From: Meridianimarinicoccus sp. MJW13
GTDB taxonomy: Bacteria; Pseudomonadota; Alphaproteobacteria; Rhodobacterales; Rhodobacteraceae
Reading direction: 5' to 3'
NCBI RefSeq assembly: GCF_014901205.1
Contig: NZ_JACNMU010000003.1
Location: forward strand, 372,001-436,000
DNA: 64,000 nt
This document shows, piece by piece, positions 55,416 to 63,934 of the stretch (its first letter is position 1; every line of letters starts with the position of its first letter). The position numbers were made by a program, and so were the translations under genes. A model generated the notes under the pieces. That model ran no database searches. It was not told the origin of the DNA and worked only from the letters and a program-made list of their open reading frames with translations.

Positions 55416-57092
55416 ATGCAAACTTCCGGAACCCAAACCGGCATGGCGGGGCGCGCGCTTGCGCTTGGGGTCGCCTTTGCCCTTGGCGGACTCGGAGCGT
55501 CGCAAGCCCTTGCGCAGGACGATCCTGCCGGCAGCAAGCCCAACATCCTCCTGATCGTCTCGGACGATACCGGCTGGGGCGATCTCGGTCCCTATCTGGG
55601 CGGTGCCGCGCGCGGCATGCCGACGCCGAACTTCGACAAGCTGGCCGAAGAAGGCATGTTCTTCACCAACTTCTACGGCCAGCCCTCGTGCACACCGGGC
55701 CGCGCGGCGATGCAGACCGGGCGCAACCCGAACCGGTCCGGCATGACCACCGTGGCCTTCCAGGGCCAGGGCGGCGGTCTGCCCGAAGCGGAATGGACGC
55801 TGGCTTCGGTGCTGAAAGAAGCCGGGTACAAGACCTATTTCACTGGCAAGTGGCACCTGGGCGAGTCTGACTATGCGCTGCCCAACGCGCAGGGCTATGA
55901 CCAGATGAAATACGCGTTCCTCTATCATCTAAACGCCTATACCTACCCCGATCCGGCCTGGCACAAGAACATGGGCGACGACCTGCGCGCCGAGTTCGCC
56001 AAGATCACCAAGGGGTCGCTGTCCGGCAATGCCGGCGAAGAGGTCACCGAGGATTTCAAGGTGATCGGCGACGCGGACACGCCGGATCAGGGCAAGGTCG
56101 GCATCAAATATCTCGACGCCTATGTCGAAAAGGCCGCCTATGAGTTCCTTGAAGACGCCGCCAAGGATCCGGACACGCCGTTCTTCATCAACGTCAACTT
56201 CATGAAGAACCACCAGCCGAACCTGCCGCACCCGGATTTCGAGGGCAAATCGATCTCGAAGTCGCCCTATGCAGATGCGGTGGTCGAACTTGACGCGCGC
56301 GTCGGCAACGTCCTGAACAAGCTGGACGAGCTTGGCCTCAAGGACAACACCGTCGTGTTCTACACGGTCGACAACGGCGCCTGGCAGGATGTCTACCCGG
56401 ACAGCGGTTACACTCCGTTCCGCAGCACCAAGGGCACCGACCGCGAGGGCGGCAGCCGGGTTCCGGCCGTGGTGCGCTGGCCTGCGCATGTTCCGGCAGG
56501 CACCAAGAGCGACGACATTCTCGGCGGTCTCGACCTGATGGCAACCTTCGCAGCCCTGGCCGATCAGACGCTGCCCGAGAAAGATCGCGCCGGCGAGCCG
56601 ATCATCTTCGACAGCCACGACATGACCCCGGTCTGGACCGGCAAGGGCAAGTCTGACCGCAACGAGTGGTTCTACTTCACCGAGAACGAACTAACTCCGG
56701 GTGCTGTCCGCGTCGACAACTTCAAGTACGTGTTCAACCTGCGCGGCGACAATGGCGCCACCACCGGTGGCCTTGCGGTCGATACCAACCTGGGCTGGAA
56801 AGGCGCCGAGAAATACGTCGCCACTGTTCCGCAGGTCTTTGACCTGCTGGCCGACCCGCAGGAACGCTACGACATCTTCATGACCACCTTCACCGAGAGC
56901 ACCTGGGCAATGGTCCCGGCCAACGAGGCGATGCAGGAGATCATGAAAAGCTATGTCGAGTATCCGCCGCGCAAGCTGCAGAGCGAGACCTATACCGGTC
57001 CGATCACGCTGAGCGCGTATCAGCGGTTCAAGCATGTTCGTGACGAACTTGCCAAGGATGGTGTCAGCATCGGCCTGCCGACCGGCAACTGA
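55416..57092 (+). CDS. Secreted type I sulfatase
   Basis: 558 residues from an ATG with GGAG upstream. A long signal peptide ends near QALAQ (residue 34). The sulfatase core has metal ligands in IVSDDTGWGDLG (D50, D51) and the formylglycine motif CTPGR (C92-R96). KWHLGE and the second metal site VDNGAW lie further on. C92 needs conversion to formylglycine by a maturase (FGE or anSME), and neither is in this window. It should hydrolyse a sulfate ester in the periplasm or outside the cell; the substrate is unknown. A secreted HAD phosphatase follows. Confidence 0.9.
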   Translation: MQTSGTQTGMAGRALALGVAFALGGLGASQALAQDDPAGSKPNILLIVSDDTGWGDLGPYLGGAARGMPTPNFDKLAEEGMFFTNFYGQPSCTPGRAAMQTGRNPNRSGMTTVAFQGQGGGLPEAEWTLASVLKEAGYKTYFTGKWHLGESDYALPNAQGYDQMKYAFLYHLNAYTYPDPAWHKNMGDDLRAEFAKITKGSLSGNAGEEVTEDFKVIGDADTPDQGKVGIKYLDAYVEKAAYEFLEDAAKDPDTPFFINVNFMKNHQPNLPHPDFEGKSISKSPYADAVVELDARVGNVLNKLDELGLKDNTVVFYTVDNGAWQDVYPDSGYTPFRSTKGTDREGGSRVPAVVRWPAHVPAGTKSDDILGGLDLMATFAALADQTLPEKDRAGEPIIFDSHDMTPVWTGKGKSDRNEWFYFTENELTPGAVRVDNFKYVFNLRGDNGATTGGLAVDTNLGWKGAEKYVATVPQVFDLLADPQERYDIFMTTFTESTWAMVPANEAMQEIMKSYVEYPPRKLQSETYTGPITLSAYQRFKHVRDELAKDGVSIGLPTGN

Positions 57093-57108
57093 GGCAACAC
57101 CACACACG

Positions 57109-57136
57109 GGGCGGGCCTTGACGGGCCCGCCCTCTC
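57109..57136 (+). terminator. GC-rich hairpin after the sulfatase gene
   Basis: GGGCGGGCC/GGCCCGCCC nine-base stem, followed by TCTCTC without a proper U tract. It may attenuate rather than end transcription into the HAD gene. Confidence 0.5.
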
Positions 57137-57183
57137 TCGCGTCCACTTGACCTCGTACCGGACACGCAAAGGCCAATCCCAAA

Positions 57184-58164
57184 ATGAAATTTCTTGCCTC
57201 CACCCTTGCCGTATCCCTGGCATTCGCGCTTCCCGCGATTGCCCAGGACGATCCCCTGCCATCGTGGAACGACGGCGACACCAAAAGCGCCATCATCGCG
57301 TTCGTCGAGAGCGTGACCGACGACGACAGCGACACCTTTGTCGACGAAGACGCACGGATCGCGACCTTCGACAATGACGGCACGCTTTGGGTCGAGCAGC
57401 CGATGTACACCCAGCTTGCCTTCGCTTTCGACCGGGTCAAGGCCATGGCCGACGACCACCCGGAATGGAAGACGACCCAGCCGTTCCAGGCCGTTCTGGA
57501 AGGCGACATGAAAGCGCTTGGCGAAGCCGGTGATAAGGGTCTGCTGGAAATCGTCGCCGCGACCCATTCCGGCATGTCGACCGAAGATTTCGCGTCGATC
57601 ACCACCGATTGGCTGGCCACCGCGAAACACCCGAAATTCGACCGGCCCTATACCGAGCTGATCTACCAGCCGATGCTGGAGCTGCTCGACTACCTGCGGG
57701 ACAATGATTTCGAGACCTTCATCGTTTCCGGCGGCGGTATCGAGTTCATGCGCCCCTGGACCGAAGAAGTCTATGACATCCCGCCGCAACAGGTCGTCGG
57801 ATCGTCGATCACCACCGAGTTCAAGATGGTGGATGGCAAGCCGGTGCTGATGCGCACCGACAAGATCGACTTCATCGACGACAAGGCCGGAAAGCCCGTC
57901 GGCATCAATTCCCATATCGGCCGCCGACCTATTGCCGCCTTCGGCAATTCCGACGGCGATTTCGAGATGCTGCAATACACCACCATCGGCGCCGATGGCC
58001 CGCGTCTTGGCGCCTTCGTGCACCACACCGACGCCGACCGCGAATACGCCTATGACCGCGACACGCATTTTGGCAAACTCGACAAGGGCCTTGATGCAGC
58101 TGCCGAAAACGGCTGGCTTCTGATCGACATGAAGAACGACTGGAAAACGATCTTCCCGAACTGA
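57184..58164 (+). CDS. Secreted HAD-superfamily phosphatase
   Basis: 326 residues with a signal peptide (MKFLASTLAVSLAFALPAIA). HAD motif I is ATFDNDGTLWV (D63 nucleophile, D65 acid/base), motif II lies in FIVSGGG, and motif IV in AFGNSDGDFEM. The cap segment lies between motifs I and II. It removes phosphate from small molecules in the periplasm. It is probably co-expressed with the sulfatase about 90 bp upstream, suggesting joint scavenging of sulfated and phosphorylated compounds. Confidence 0.88.
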   Translation: MKFLASTLAVSLAFALPAIAQDDPLPSWNDGDTKSAIIAFVESVTDDDSDTFVDEDARIATFDNDGTLWVEQPMYTQLAFAFDRVKAMADDHPEWKTTQPFQAVLEGDMKALGEAGDKGLLEIVAATHSGMSTEDFASITTDWLATAKHPKFDRPYTELIYQPMLELLDYLRDNDFETFIVSGGGIEFMRPWTEEVYDIPPQQVVGSSITTEFKMVDGKPVLMRTDKIDFIDDKAGKPVGINSHIGRRPIAAFGNSDGDFEMLQYTTIGADGPRLGAFVHHTDADREYAYDRDTHFGKLDKGLDAAAENGWLLIDMKNDWKTIFPN

Positions 58165-58676
58165 GCCCGCCGCCGGTTGCCGCGCATCAGCAGGCGATCG
58201 GTGTCATGACCTGCACGGCTGCGCCCCGGCTACTGATCCAGTGGACGGGGCGTTTTCCGTTTGGGGTCGCGCCCGGATCGTCATCGCAAGGGCGGCGACC
58301 GCATCCACACCGCGCTGTCGTGGAAACCCATGCACCTGTGGCGCCACACTCGGGATGCCGCTCCGTATGTGATGAAGCGGCAGCGCCCGGTCCCTCTGCG
58401 TTTGCGCCCAAATTTGTTGACTGCGGGGCCTTTGCGACCCCTGCCTGGACATTCCTGCCGATGCCTCCAGTCGGCCAACGGTTCCCTGAAAGGGGCGTTC
58501 GACAGCATCAAGGGCGATCCCATGTGGCTGCCGCCCGAGCACCGGGTGGATGCCTGGTAGGGCGCCTGCGCTGTTTTGGGCAAGGGGCGCGGGGGCGCAC
58601 GGCCCCTAGAGTTGTCTCGGCAGACCGGACCGGGGAGCGCGATACTGATCCCGGCAAAAGATGAGGCACGGCCCCG
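58165..58676. other. 512-bp region with a possible gene remnant
   Basis: No intact gene was recognised. A frame from 58261 to 58560 ends in AFDSIKGDPMWLPPEHRVDA, which has the look of a genuine protein C-terminus, but the upstream part lacks a ribosome site and has irregular composition. It may be the eroded end of a gene at the edge of the sulfatase block. The last 100 bp must contain the promoter of the DsbA-like gene. Confidence 0.35.
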
Positions 58677-59411
58677 ATGACAACACCCAAACTCTCTGGC
58701 AACCGGCGCGGATTTCTTGCCTTGGGCGGCGCTGTGGCCCTGTTGGCCGGGGCGCCCGCGTTGTGGCGGGTCTTCGCGCCCTCCCTGTCGGCCCCGCCGC
58801 ATCCGTCGGTGCCGGGGTTCTTCCAGTTGGAACAGGCGGCGGTGACCGGGGCCTTCGATCCGCTGGTGGGCCTTCAGGATGGCCCCCGGATCGAGGCGGC
58901 CGAGATCCCCGATATCTGCGCCGCGCTGTTCCGCACACCGCGTGACGGGCGCGTGCCGCTGGCGTTCTTCACCGACATCAACTGCACCTATTGCCGAACC
59001 ATGGAGCCGTGGATCACCGCGCTGGACCCGGCAACCGTGGCTCTGACCGTGCATGATCTGCCATTGCTGGGCGCGGGTTCGGTGGCGGCGGCGCGGGCCA
59101 TCCTGGCGGCAGAGTACCAGGGAGCCTCCTCGGCGATGCGCACCCGGCTGCATCGCACCCGTTTTCAGCCCGACCCGGCCTATCTGACCGCGCTGGCCGA
59201 AGGCCTGGGGCTGGACGCCCCACGGCTGTTGCAGGACATGGACCGCCCCGAGGTGACCGCGCGCATCGCCACCAGCCTTGGGTTGGCGGCCCGCTTCCAG
59301 ATCCCCGGCACACCGGCGCTGGTGGTGGGGTCGGTGCTGGCCGTGGGCAACCGCAGCAAGGCCGAGGTTCAGGCCCTGATCGATCAGGCGGACATCGGCG
59401 TCTGCACCTGA
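58677..59411 (+). CDS. DsbA-family thiol-disulfide protein
   Basis: 244 residues. An N-terminal signal-anchor (RRGFLALGGAVALLAGAPAL, with a twin arginine) exports it. The thioredoxin-fold active site is CTYC (C103, C106) in FFTDINCTYCRTMEP, and the cis-proline loop is IPGTPALVVG. The C-terminal half is helical as in DsbA-like proteins. The partner is unknown. Its last 28 bases overlap the end of the convergent Gfo/Idh gene. Confidence 0.85.
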   Translation: MTTPKLSGNRRGFLALGGAVALLAGAPALWRVFAPSLSAPPHPSVPGFFQLEQAAVTGAFDPLVGLQDGPRIEAAEIPDICAALFRTPRDGRVPLAFFTDINCTYCRTMEPWITALDPATVALTVHDLPLLGAGSVAAARAILAAEYQGASSAMRTRLHRTRFQPDPAYLTALAEGLGLDAPRLLQDMDRPEVTARIATSLGLAARFQIPGTPALVVGSVLAVGNRSKAEVQALIDQADIGVCT

Positions 59412-60517
59412 GGCGCGTCAGTGGGCAAACCGGACGCCACCGCCTGTCCCTCAAGCGCCGAGCGTTGCGCCGCCTGCCCCATCAGCACCGCGCGCATCCC
59501 GTCGTCGAAGCCGACCTCGACCGTTCCCTGTCCGCGCAGTACCTGCAGGAACTTCTGATGCTGGTAGAAGGTGGAGCCGTTGTGATCGCCCGCGTCCAGC
59601 AGCGCCTCGTCGACCGGGATCTCCAGCATCTGCGGCCGCTTGGGACGGCGCGGCGATACGATCACCCGTGACACCGGCGGCGGGCCAAGGTCGGCAGGCC
59701 AGAACCGGGTCGGCCCCGGCACCTTGGCCTCGATCTTGCCCAGCGGACCGAGGGCGGTGATCTCTTCCTGAAACTCGGAGCCTTCCGCGAACATGCACAA
59801 TTCCAGCATCCCGCGCGCGCCGTTGGCGAAATCCACGATCACATAGGCATTGTCCCAGATGTCGGGCGGGCCCGCGGCCGGGTGTTCGGCCTTGTGGTTC
59901 ACGTCCTGCGCGCCCGAGGCCATGATCCGCACCGGCTCGGCCCCCACCACCAGCCGCATCAGGTCGAAGAAATGGCAGCATTTCTCGACCAGCGTGCCAC
60001 CGGTGCGGGCGTTGTAACGGTTCCAGCCGCCGACCTTGTCGAGAAACGGAAAGCGATGTTCCCGGATGGTCAGCATCCGCACACCGCCGGTAACCTCGGC
60101 CACCTTGTCGATCAGCGCCGCGATGGGCGGCATGTAGCGATACTCCATCGCCACCCAGATCGGTGCCGGATAGCGCGCGTGCAGCGCCGCCAGCCGGGCC
60201 GCATCGTCAGGATCGGTGAACAGCGGCTTTTCCACCAGCAGCGGCAGCGGCCGGGTGGCGGCGATCTGCTCCATCTGCGCCACGTGGCAGTCGTTGGGGC
60301 TGACGATCACCAGTGCATCCAGATCCGGCAGGGCCAGCAGATCGGCCAGATCGGCCACCGCCACGGCCCCCGGCACCAGCGCCTGCGCAGCACCGCGCAT
60401 CCCCGCATCGGGATCGCACAATGCGGCCACCTCGGCACCGTCCAGAATCGCGATGTTGCGGATATGCTCCTGCCCCATCATCCCGCATCCGATGATGCCA
60501 TAGCGCATTGGCGTCAT
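59384..60517 (-). CDS. Gfo/Idh/MocA-family protein, candidate NAD-dependent sulfoquinovosidase
   Basis: 377 residues from an ATG with GGAGAG upstream. The N-terminal Rossmann fold has GIIGCGMMG (7-15) and the lysine motif VEKPLF (E96-P98). The C-terminal alpha/beta domain follows, with GGTLVEKCCHFFDL. The family includes sugar dehydrogenases and, in families GH109 and GH188, NAD-dependent glycosidases; GH188 members are sulfoquinovosidases that occur in sulfoquinovose gene clusters. It lies 10 bp after the gntR gene and faces the LLM-AKR-flavin reductase operon, which is why GH188 is proposed. An ordinary sugar dehydrogenase remains possible. Confidence 0.8.
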   Translation of the reverse strand: MTPMRYGIIGCGMMGQEHIRNIAILDGAEVAALCDPDAGMRGAAQALVPGAVAVADLADLLALPDLDALVIVSPNDCHVAQMEQIAATRPLPLLVEKPLFTDPDDAARLAALHARYPAPIWVAMEYRYMPPIAALIDKVAEVTGGVRMLTIREHRFPFLDKVGGWNRYNARTGGTLVEKCCHFFDLMRLVVGAEPVRIMASGAQDVNHKAEHPAAGPPDIWDNAYVIVDFANGARGMLELCMFAEGSEFQEEITALGPLGKIEAKVPGPTRFWPADLGPPPVSRVIVSPRRPKRPQMLEIPVDEALLDAGDHNGSTFYQHQKFLQVLRGQGTVEVGFDDGMRAVLMGQAAQRSALEGQAVASGLPTDAPQVQTPMSA

Positions 60518-60527
60518 GCCTGCTCTC

Positions 60528-61226
60528 CTAGCTGTTGCGCGCCACATAGCGGGCGCGGTCGTGGTTGAACCAGGTGCGAGAGACCTCGGGCAGTGCCCCG
60601 TCGCTGGTGCGACTCTGGCGCAGGACGTGGCCGCAGACCGCGCCCTCGTCACAGCCGGTGTCCTGCCCCCAACCGGGCATGGCATCGACGCCGATCCGAT
60701 CCTCGATGGCGGTGATCCAAAGCCCAAGGGTTTCCCGGTAGTAAAGGTACAGAGATTCCGACAACGCCTGCGCATCCAGCCGGTCGGTGATCTCCCCGTC
60801 GAGCCAGATCTCCTCTGCTGCAACGGCGCGGTCATCCAGATAGCGCAGGCGGCGAATGCGGTGCGCGGTGTCCGAGCCGCCAAAATCCGGCAGATCGGCA
60901 GGCTTGGGCAGGCGCGTCACCGACAGCACGCGGGCCCGTGGCAGCCCGCCGCCGTCCAGCCGTTCCAGCCGGAAGAAGGCATAGATCGACCCGCCCTGGT
61001 CAGTGTCGAGAATATAGTTCCCCGACCCCTGCCGACGCTCCAGAATGCCTTGGCGCTCCAGCCGTGCCAGCGCCTTGCGCAGGGTGCCGACGGCAATGCC
61101 CATGCCATCCGCCATCTGCCGTTCGGGCGGCAGGCGATCGCCGACGCGCAAGCGTCCGGCCGTGATTTCACGCACCAGAAACTCGGCAATTTGCAGATAC
61201 TTGGGCAGTGCTGCACGATCTGCCAC
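60528..61226 (-). CDS. GntR-family regulator (HutC subfamily)
   Basis: 232 residues. The winged helix is at about 8-72 (YLQIAEFLVREITAGRLRVG, then LRKALARLERQGILERRQGS), followed by a UTRA ligand-binding domain (about 85-225). It is divergent from the monooxygenase operon with 82 bp between starts, in which a perfect 14-bp palindrome sits. It probably represses the operon until a sugar-type inducer binds. In the known sulfo-SMO cluster of Agrobacterium a transcriptional regulator (SmoD) also accompanies the enzymes. Confidence 0.9.
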   Translation of the reverse strand: MADRAALPKYLQIAEFLVREITAGRLRVGDRLPPERQMADGMGIAVGTLRKALARLERQGILERRQGSGNYILDTDQGGSIYAFFRLERLDGGGLPRARVLSVTRLPKPADLPDFGGSDTAHRIRRLRYLDDRAVAAEEIWLDGEITDRLDAQALSESLYLYYRETLGLWITAIEDRIGVDAMPGWGQDTGCDEGAVCGHVLRQSRTSDGALPEVSRTWFNHDRARYVARNS

Positions 61227-61253
61227 GCCATCCCCCTGTCGAATTGATTTACT

Positions 61254-61267
61254 ATTGATGCATCAAT
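61254..61267. promoter_or_regulatory. Palindromic operator between gntR and the monooxygenase operon
   Basis: ATTGATGCATCAAT is a perfect 14-bp palindrome lying 28 bp from the GntR start codon and 41 bp from the monooxygenase start. Its position fits a site through which one GntR dimer controls both directions. Confidence 0.65.
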
Positions 61268-61308
61268 TGCGCGATGCTAGGCAAGAAGAAACAACCGGGG
61301 GGAAGTCG

Positions 61309-62463
61309 ATGACGGTGGTGCCAGTCACATCCGCAGATCTTGATGCATCCGAGGTGTCGTGGTTCTCGGCCCTGTGTTCGGACGACTACCGCTTGCTGGG
61401 GGTGCCCGAGGGCGATCTGCGGTCCAGCTTTGCCCATTGTTCATCGATCCTGAAGGAAGCCGAAGCGCAAGGCTTCCGCAACATCCTGTGCCCGTCCTCC
61501 TACCAGGTCGGGCAGGACACGCTCAGCTTCGTGGCGGGGTGCGCGCCGATCTCCGACCGCATCAACATGCTGGCCGCCGTGCGCTGCGGCGAGATGCAAC
61601 CGATCATGCTGGCCCGCACCATCGCCACGCTGGACCACATGTTGCAGGGCCGCCTGACGGTGAACATCATCAGCAGCGATTTTCCCGGCCAGAAAGAAGA
61701 CAGCAGTTTTCGTTACCAGCGTTCCCGCGAGGTGGTGGAGATCCTGAAACAAGCGTGGACGCAGGACCAGATCACCTACAAGGGGCAGGTCTATGACTTC
61801 GAGGGGCTGACCACCGATCCCGCGAAACCCTATCAGACCGGCGGGCCGCTGCTGTATTTCGGCGGGTACTCTCCCGACGCGCTGGACCTCTGCGGCCAGC
61901 ATTGCGACGTCTACCTGATGTGGCCGGAGCCCAGGGACCAGCTGGCCGAACGCATGAAGGCGGTCAACGCCGTGGCCGAGAAATACGACCGCACGCTGGA
62001 CTATGGCCTGCGGGTCCACACCATCGTGCGCGACACCGAAGCCGAGGCCAAGGAATACGCCGAACACCTGGTGTCGAAACTGGATGACGAATACGGCAAG
62101 CTGATCCGCGAACGGGCGCATGATTCCGGCTCGCTGGGCGTTTCGCACCAGGCCCGCGCCCGCGAGCTGGCCGACAAGTTCGGCTATGTGGAGCCGCACC
62201 TGTGGACCGGCATCGGTCGCGCCCGGTCGGGTTGCGGTGCGGCCCTGGTCGGATCCGTCGACCAGGTGCTGAGCGAGATCGAGGCCTATCGCAAGATGGG
62301 CATGCGCGCCTTCATCTTCTCGGGCTACCCGCATCTGGAAGAATGCAGGATATTCGGGGAAAAGGTTCTACCTCATCTCAAGACCTGTTCGCTGCCCCAC
62401 GCCTATGGCCGGGTGCCGGACAAGACCCCGATGACCCCTTTAGGAGCCGGAGAGCGCAAGTAA
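61309..62463 (+). CDS. LLM-class flavin-dependent monooxygenase, SsuD/SmoC-like
   Basis: 384 residues. Bacterial luciferase-like fold, nearest to alkanesulfonate monooxygenase SsuD: CPSSYQVGQDTLSFVAGCAP, ARTIATLDHMLQGRLTVNII, YQRSREVVEILKQAWTQD, GGPLLYFGGYSPDAL, and TGIGRARSGCGAALVG. These enzymes use reduced FMN and oxygen to cut a C-S bond, releasing sulfite and an aldehyde. With an AKR, a flavin reductase and a GntR regulator next to it, it matches SmoC, the sulfoquinovose monooxygenase that gives 6-oxo-glucose. Its stop overlaps the AKR start by one base. Confidence 0.85.
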   Translation: MTVVPVTSADLDASEVSWFSALCSDDYRLLGVPEGDLRSSFAHCSSILKEAEAQGFRNILCPSSYQVGQDTLSFVAGCAPISDRINMLAAVRCGEMQPIMLARTIATLDHMLQGRLTVNIISSDFPGQKEDSSFRYQRSREVVEILKQAWTQDQITYKGQVYDFEGLTTDPAKPYQTGGPLLYFGGYSPDALDLCGQHCDVYLMWPEPRDQLAERMKAVNAVAEKYDRTLDYGLRVHTIVRDTEAEAKEYAEHLVSKLDDEYGKLIRERAHDSGSLGVSHQARARELADKFGYVEPHLWTGIGRARSGCGAALVGSVDQVLSEIEAYRKMGMRAFIFSGYPHLEECRIFGEKVLPHLKTCSLPHAYGRVPDKTPMTPLGAGERK

Positions 62464-63356
62464 TGGATCGTGTTTCCCTGTCCCCGACGCTGGACCTGTC
62501 GCGCATCGTCTATGGCATGTGGCGTCTGGCCGATGATGACAACATCTCGCCCGCCCATGTGCAGGCCAAGATCGAAGCCTGTCTTGCGCAGGGCATCACC
62601 AGTTTCGATCAGGCCGACATCTATGGCGGCTACACCTCGGAAGCGGTGCTGGGCAGCGCCCTGCGGGCCGCCCCGGCGCTGCGCGACCAGATGCAGATCA
62701 TCACCAAATGCGGAATTGTGGCCCCGGCGGGACGCTATGCCGACGCGCGGGTGAAATACTATGACACCTCGCGGGCGCACATCGAGAAATCGGTGGAGTA
62801 TTCCCTGCGCGAGATGGAAATCGAGCATATCGATCTGCTGCTGATCCACCGCCCCGATCCCTTCATGGATGCCGATGAAACCGGGGCTGTGCTGGATGAC
62901 ATGGTGGCCTCGGGCAAGGTCGGGCATGTGGGCGTGTCGAACTTCCTGCCGGCGGATATGAACCTGCTGCAATCGCGCATGTCCTCGACAATGGTCACCA
63001 ACCAGATCGAGATCAGCCTTCTGGCCTCGGACCCTTTCCGCAATGGCGCGTTGGCCACGCTGATGCAGGCGGGCGTGGCGACGATGGCCTGGTCGCCGCT
63101 GGCCGGTGGTGCCTTGTTCGCCCCTGAAAACAGCGCCTTGCACGACAAACTTGCAACATTCGGCGAAAAGCATGACGTCGATGCCAGTGCCGTGGCGGTG
63201 GCCTGGCTGCTGGCGCATCCCGCCCGCATCCTTCCGGTCATGGGCACCAACAGCCTGGCACGGATTGCACGTTTGTCCGAGGCGTGCAAAGTGGAGATGT
63301 CGCGGGAAGACTGGTTCGACTTCTACACAGCGGCCCTGGGACAAGAGGTGCCCTGA
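62463..63356 (+). CDS. Aldo-keto reductase, SmoB-like (6-oxo-glucose reductase candidate)
   Basis: 297 residues, one-base start/stop overlap with the monooxygenase gene. The AKR tetrad is visible: D49 and Y54 in SFDQADIYGGY, K82 in IITKCG, H129 in LLLIHRPDP. In the sulfo-SMO pathway SmoB reduces 6-oxo-glucose to glucose with NADPH. The coupling to the monooxygenase makes this the best guess, although the AKR family is broad. Glucose would then enter the Entner-Doudoroff route. Confidence 0.87.
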   Translation: MDRVSLSPTLDLSRIVYGMWRLADDDNISPAHVQAKIEACLAQGITSFDQADIYGGYTSEAVLGSALRAAPALRDQMQIITKCGIVAPAGRYADARVKYYDTSRAHIEKSVEYSLREMEIEHIDLLLIHRPDPFMDADETGAVLDDMVASGKVGHVGVSNFLPADMNLLQSRMSSTMVTNQIEISLLASDPFRNGALATLMQAGVATMAWSPLAGGALFAPENSALHDKLATFGEKHDVDASAVAVAWLLAHPARILPVMGTNSLARIARLSEACKVEMSREDWFDFYTAALGQEVP

Positions 63357-63358
63357 GC

Positions 63359-63874
63359 ATGGACGGGAGCAGCGCGATTTCGATAGAGACATTCCAGCCC
63401 GCACCCGATACGCAACGGGCCTATCGCACCGCGCTTGGCTCGTTCGGCACCGGCGTCACGGTCATCACCACGACCACCGACCTTGGCCCCTGCGCCATCA
63501 CCGTCAACAGTTTCGCCAGCGTCTCGCTGGACCCGGCCCTTGTGCTGTGGTCGGTGGACAAGGCTTCGGACCGTTGCGCCGCCTTTGCCGAAGCCAGCCA
63601 CAGCGCGATTCACGTCCTGGAACGCAGCCAGCAGGATCTGGCATGGCGTTTTGCCCGCGACGGCTTTGATTTCGCGCAGACCGACTGGCAGCCCGACGGC
63701 AATGGTGTGCCCTGTCTGGACGGTTGCCTGACACGCTTTGATTGCGAAACCGTGGCCACCCATGATGGCGGGGATCACATCATCCTCGTGTCGAAAGTGT
63801 CCAGCGTCTCGGCGCGCCACGGCCTGCCCCTGCTGTTCGTGCAGGGCAAATTCGGAAGTTTCTCCACCTCCTGA
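63359..63874 (+). CDS. FMN reductase-type flavin reductase, SmoA-like
   Basis: 171 residues. Flavin-reductase-like FMN-binding split barrel: YRTALGSFGTGVTVITT, then ITVNSFASVSLDPALVLWSV, with HGLPLLFVQGKFGSF at the end. It supplies reduced FMN to the monooxygenase of the same operon; the start codon lies 2 bases after the AKR stop. A two-component monooxygenase system is therefore complete. Confidence 0.9.
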   Translation: MDGSSAISIETFQPAPDTQRAYRTALGSFGTGVTVITTTTDLGPCAITVNSFASVSLDPALVLWSVDKASDRCAAFAEASHSAIHVLERSQQDLAWRFARDGFDFAQTDWQPDGNGVPCLDGCLTRFDCETVATHDGGDHIILVSKVSSVSARHGLPLLFVQGKFGSFSTS

Positions 63875-63934
63875 GCATACGGGAGGGGAGTGCAAGGGTC
63901 GCAACGTCGGCCCGATCAGGGAGGATCACGGCGG

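Noticed and set aside
52855-58676. Integrated element with tRNA-Asn as attachment site
   Set aside because: No integrase gene and no visible repeat of the tRNA 3' end were found up to 58.7 kb; the block is noted as accessory-looking only.
58784-58796. Another CTCCCTGTCGG resembling the sRNA core
   Set aside because: It lies inside the DsbA-like coding sequence, has no following terminator hairpin and matches only 11 bases.
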